From Bathymodiolus brooksi (taxonomy: Eukaryota > Mollusca > Bivalvia > Mytilida > Modiolidae): DNA of 64,000 bases. Both the position numbers and the translations under genes were made by a program. Each line of letters begins with the position of its first letter. The first letter of the stretch is position 1. Of this stretch, positions 60,699-64,000 are shown in pieces. The stretch spans positions 31,896,494 to 31,960,493 of the forward strand of contig OY804575.1 in the NCBI GenBank assembly GCA_963680875.1, in the 5' to 3' direction. The notes beneath the pieces were generated by a model. The model saw nothing but the letters and a program-made list of their open reading frames with translations. It had not been told where the DNA came from and searched no databases.

Positions 60699-60936
60699 GG
60701 ATCATGGTGTTTGACGCCACTGTAGACAATATTTCAGCCATGTCATGGCGTCAGTTTTATTGAGGGAGCAAACCGGATTACTCGGAGAAAACCACTGACA
60801 CACTTTATCACATAAGGTTGTATCGAGTAAACCTCACCATGCTAGGTTCGACCTAACAACTTTAGTGGTGATAGGCACTGATTGAACAGGTAGTCGTAAA
60901 TCCAACTGCCATATTATCACGGCCATGACGGCCCCC
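60699..60936 (-). mobile_element. SINE, minus orientation (unit 3 copy)
   Basis: Third copy of the insertion at 52,864-53,101. Confidence 0.75.
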
Positions 60937-61164
60937 AAAATAGAGTCAGAAAAGGTATTAACTTTGTATGATTTCTTTTTCAGTTTTTGTTAATTTTTTG
61001 TGAACAATTATAAAACAATAAATGTAGCGTATATTACTTAAGAGAACCGATCATGCGCATAATTGATATTCTCCATTTCTAGGTAGGTTTTTGCTCAAGC
61101 TCACTTCCATTTAAAATCCTGTTTATTAAGCATAAACTCTAATATAATAGAAGACATACTTTAC

Positions 61165-61302
61165 CTTCAGAACATGTGCTTGGTTTCCATCCAGCATCAC
61201 ACTCCCTATGTGGACACTGTCCGTTCACGTTGTTACATCCCACTCCATTTAATCAATGACATATACTCCTACATCCTTCACCAAAGGTACCTTTATTACA
61301 CG
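61165..61302 (-). pseudogene. EGF-like exon, type B (unit 3), with the same in-frame stop
   Basis: TGA at 61,253-61,255, at the same codon as in unit 2, with the same Arg-to-Ile change. The shared lesion shows that units 2 and 3 copied an already mutated exon. Confidence 0.88.
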
Positions 61303-61947
61303 CTGTAATTAGAGAGCATAACAATCAAAAACTAGAGGCTCAGTGGTCTGAGCCTGTGTCGCTCACCTTTCATTCAAAGGTACCTTTATCACACGCTGTA
61401 ATTAGAAAGCATGGCAAAAATGAAACAAAAACAATTTGTGAATGGAAATAATAACAATAGCCTATCAACTCAAAATAGCATGATTAGTGTCAAACAAATG
61501 TATTATTGATGAAAATCAGTGTTAATCATCTGCACATTGATAAGTATTGTCTCTTAATGACTGGATTCACTGTCAAGCATGAAGAAACAAATCTATACCA
61601 CTGATCTGTAATACACACTGAAGCTGCATCCATTAGAAGACCACTAACTTAGGATATGACAAAGTCAGGGACAATAGAGAATATTCGTGAATAATAGTCA
61701 GTATCACATAATACAAGTATTATAGAGAAAGTAATATCGACATGAACAACATAGGGAGTACAACATGAGGATCAAGTTTGTATTTGGTTTAGGTTCATGG
61801 TGTTTGTCGTCACTTTAAACGATATTTCAGCTATGTCGTGGCGATCAGTTTTATTGGTGAGAAGAACCGGATAACTCGGAGAAAACCATAGACTTGTCGC
61901 AAGTCATTGACAAACTTTATCACATATGGTTGTATCTAGTACATCGT

Positions 61948-61963
61948 GTTCCTTTCCCACAGG
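61948..61963 (-). pseudogene. relic start of a type A EGF exon (unit 3)
   Basis: Same 16-bp remnant next to a truncated SINE (about 61,794-61,942). Confidence 0.7.
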
Positions 61964-63376
61964 CTGAAATATCATACATATTCGTACCAAAAATGTCCAT
62001 ATTCAAAATATCAAGTCGACATTGTGCAATGTAGGATCTAATTAAACAACATTATTAAGAAAACAACTGGTAGAACGTGCTAAAGTGGGTCACGGGTCAC
62101 TGTAATCGGGCGGCTGTATCGAGAAACAGATACGGTGTTGAAAAACCTGTTGATACTCATAAATTATTGATAAACGCAATAACATTTTATATTTGTCTTC
62201 CAAAAATATGATAGACAAAACCATGTGTGAAGTTTTAGGACGAAATATCTCCGATTTCTATGTAAATTTATGAGTTGAAGTGGGGAAACACCCACAGGTA
62301 ATTTTAGCAATGTATTTTTATCTTGGACAAACATAATAAGCGTCATGATTGGATGACCGATTTAAAACACACCGACTCCGCGTGGTAAAATGATGCATGT
62401 AAAAGAAATCTATGTTATATTTATTCATTTGTTTGATTCTGAAATATTGTTGATCATTGATTTAAACAAGAAAAAAGGGAAAAAGGGGGGGGGAATTTTA
62501 TTTGTGAATTTTACAGTTAAATAAATGTTATGTTTCGACAGTTTAAGGGGGAAAAATAAAAATTTGTTGCGACTAAAGCTTAAATCAGCGTTAAAAATTG
62601 AACAAATATCAGTGGTTTTGTAAATGAGATTTATTTCAAATAGAAAATCTGAATTTATTATTTATTAATTGATTATTAATGATACAATTTGATATCCCTT
62701 GGAAGGGGGAACTATGATAAAAATTTAAAATAACAACACACGACCAGACATTAAGCAAAAATAATAGTCAAGGATTATTTTTTTTATTAAACAAATCCAA
62801 GACCCCCGTGTCCATGATTTTTTTTTCTAAGTTAATAATATGAAAGATTGATATCCACACTTGCCTTTTGCAGAGCACTTTTCTGTGTCCACTCTTGTAT
62901 TATAAAAAAAAATTAAAGGACACCAAAGATTTACATTTTGCTCTTTGGTATTTATGCTATGATAACTTTAAAAGGAACGTAATTTCTTGACAATATCATA
63001 TTTTCGAGACAAACAAGAAGAACATGTCATAGCACAGCTGTGACCTCACGAACCCTGATGCCAAGCTGAAAATGGATACAGGTAAAATAGACATAAGCTT
63101 GTGATATTCAATCATCGATTGACAATATCAACATTAAAATTTCTTATTACAGATGCATAGAATTCCGGCATTTATTAAGGTTGAGGCATGCATTATCTGT
63201 AAAATAGCAGCAGGTACCCTAGTTGGAAAGATCATCCAGTAAAAGAAAGAATTCGAAAAAAAACCTGACGTAAACGTAATACAAAGCAACAAGATGTTAA
63301 CATCAAATTGTGTTTGAACTTTGATTTATAAATGCTTTGTTCGTTTGTAATATTTATCTTACAAACTATAAAATAC

Positions 63377-63517
63377 CTTGATCGCACTTTGAACCCAAAT
63401 AACCTGGCTTACACGTGTCTTTGATCGTACATAGACCTTCAACATTGTCACATGTCTCAGACAAACAGTTGTTACATGATGTGTTACAGTTCAAGCCATA
63501 TGTTCCTTTCCCACAGG
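63377..63517 (-). CDS. EGF-like exon, type A (unit 4, first in window)
   Basis: A 141-bp exon in phase 1-1, same as the unit 2 and 3 copies. It is the most 5' exon of the gene visible. The signal peptide and start codon lie to the right of the window. Confidence 0.9.
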
Positions 63518-64000
63518 CTGAAGAACAAAAGGTAAATGTAGATTAAAGGAAGACCAAGACGGAACATTTATATCTTCTTACTCATTAATGCTGAGTTCTT
63601 AGCAGAGTAGCAGCAAATACCAATTATATATTATCTTGTTTGAACGGCTGGGTCGATTCCGCGATCTTCTGCATTCGCGGCTCGCGGTAACCATTACGTT
63701 ACTGAGGAAGGTTTCAATATAAGTCGACAACGACTTTCGGATATGACAAATCAGGGACAATGAATAATATTCGTGAATAATAGCCGGTGTCATATTATGC
63801 AAGTCTTATATAGAGAACATTAATATTGGTAACAAAAACATGGAAGTAGAAATGCAAGGTCAGTGAAGATGTTAATCCTTTATGATTACTTTGTCAGTTT
63901 TTAACATTTTTTTGTGAGTATATAACAACAATTGTAGCGTCTGTTTCTCAAAAGAACCAGCACGATTAATTTTTTGCAGATTTTAATATATATTTATGTT

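Larger units (their letters stand above)
51582..64000 (-). repeat. 3.9-kb tandem repeat of an EGF exon cluster
   Basis: A exons at 51,582, 55,544, 59,461 and 63,377 are spaced 3,962, 3,917 and 3,916 bp. B' exons at 52,281, 56,243 and 60,160 and B exons at 53,331, 57,249 and 61,165 show the same spacing. In transcript order each unit reads B, B', A and encodes about 139 residues. Units from about 55.5 kb on are nearly identical, including SINEs and the relic exon. The unit before 51,582 is more diverged and shorter. The series runs off the right edge. Confidence 0.95.

Noticed and set aside
54330..62346. 60-residue open frame repeated at 54,330, 58,248 and 62,164
   Set aside because: Conserved only because the 3.9-kb unit is duplicated; no splice sites in phase, no domain, and the unit 0 counterpart is not open in the same way.

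Overview
The window is animal nuclear DNA. It is AT-rich, its coding sequence is split into short GT-AG exons, and it carries tRNA-derived SINEs, foldback elements and a long satellite. The SINE type, the dispersed repeats and the EGF/tyrosine-phosphatase receptor architecture suggest a bivalve mollusc, most likely a mussel such as Mytilus. That assignment is inference from recall of similar sequences, not from a search. There are no bacterial-style operons and no CRISPR array.

Bases 1-22,640 are one satellite array. It holds 314 head-to-tail 72-bp monomers plus a partial one, all in perfect 72-bp register. Higher-order structure is visible: an 1,800-bp (25-monomer) block repeated at 1 and 1,801, and a 4,680-bp (65-monomer) block repeated at 10,594 and 15,274.

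Bases 27,667-64,000 hold, on the minus strand, the 3' part of one receptor-type protein tyrosine phosphatase gene. I rebuilt 31 exon-like segments from splice sites, reading phase and PTP family motifs. Read 5' to 3' (right to left) they give EGF-like repeats with 8 cysteines each, a transmembrane exon (47,324-47,426), a juxtamembrane region, an active-looking phosphatase domain D1 (45,149-34,607), a degenerate domain D2 (33,439-27,667) and a stop codon. The 5' end of the gene lies beyond the right edge. EGF exons from about 51.6 kb rightwards lie in 3.9-kb tandem units that each encode three EGF modules. Two of these units carry the same nonsense codon in one module. At the D1 signature exon the expected 5' splice site reads TT instead of GT.

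A second, plus-strand copy of the terminal D2 exon lies at 23,267-23,338, between the satellite and the main gene. It marks a convergent paralogue whose next upstream exon should fall where the satellite now is.

Tandem duplication has repeatedly hit exon-intron borders in this gene. Four short duplications each copy a splice site, and a roughly 40-bp minisatellite (46,880-47,370) appears to have grown from the 3' end and donor of the transmembrane exon. Introns hold a degenerate reverse-transcriptase element (37,871-39,130), several SINE copies and at least five foldback elements.
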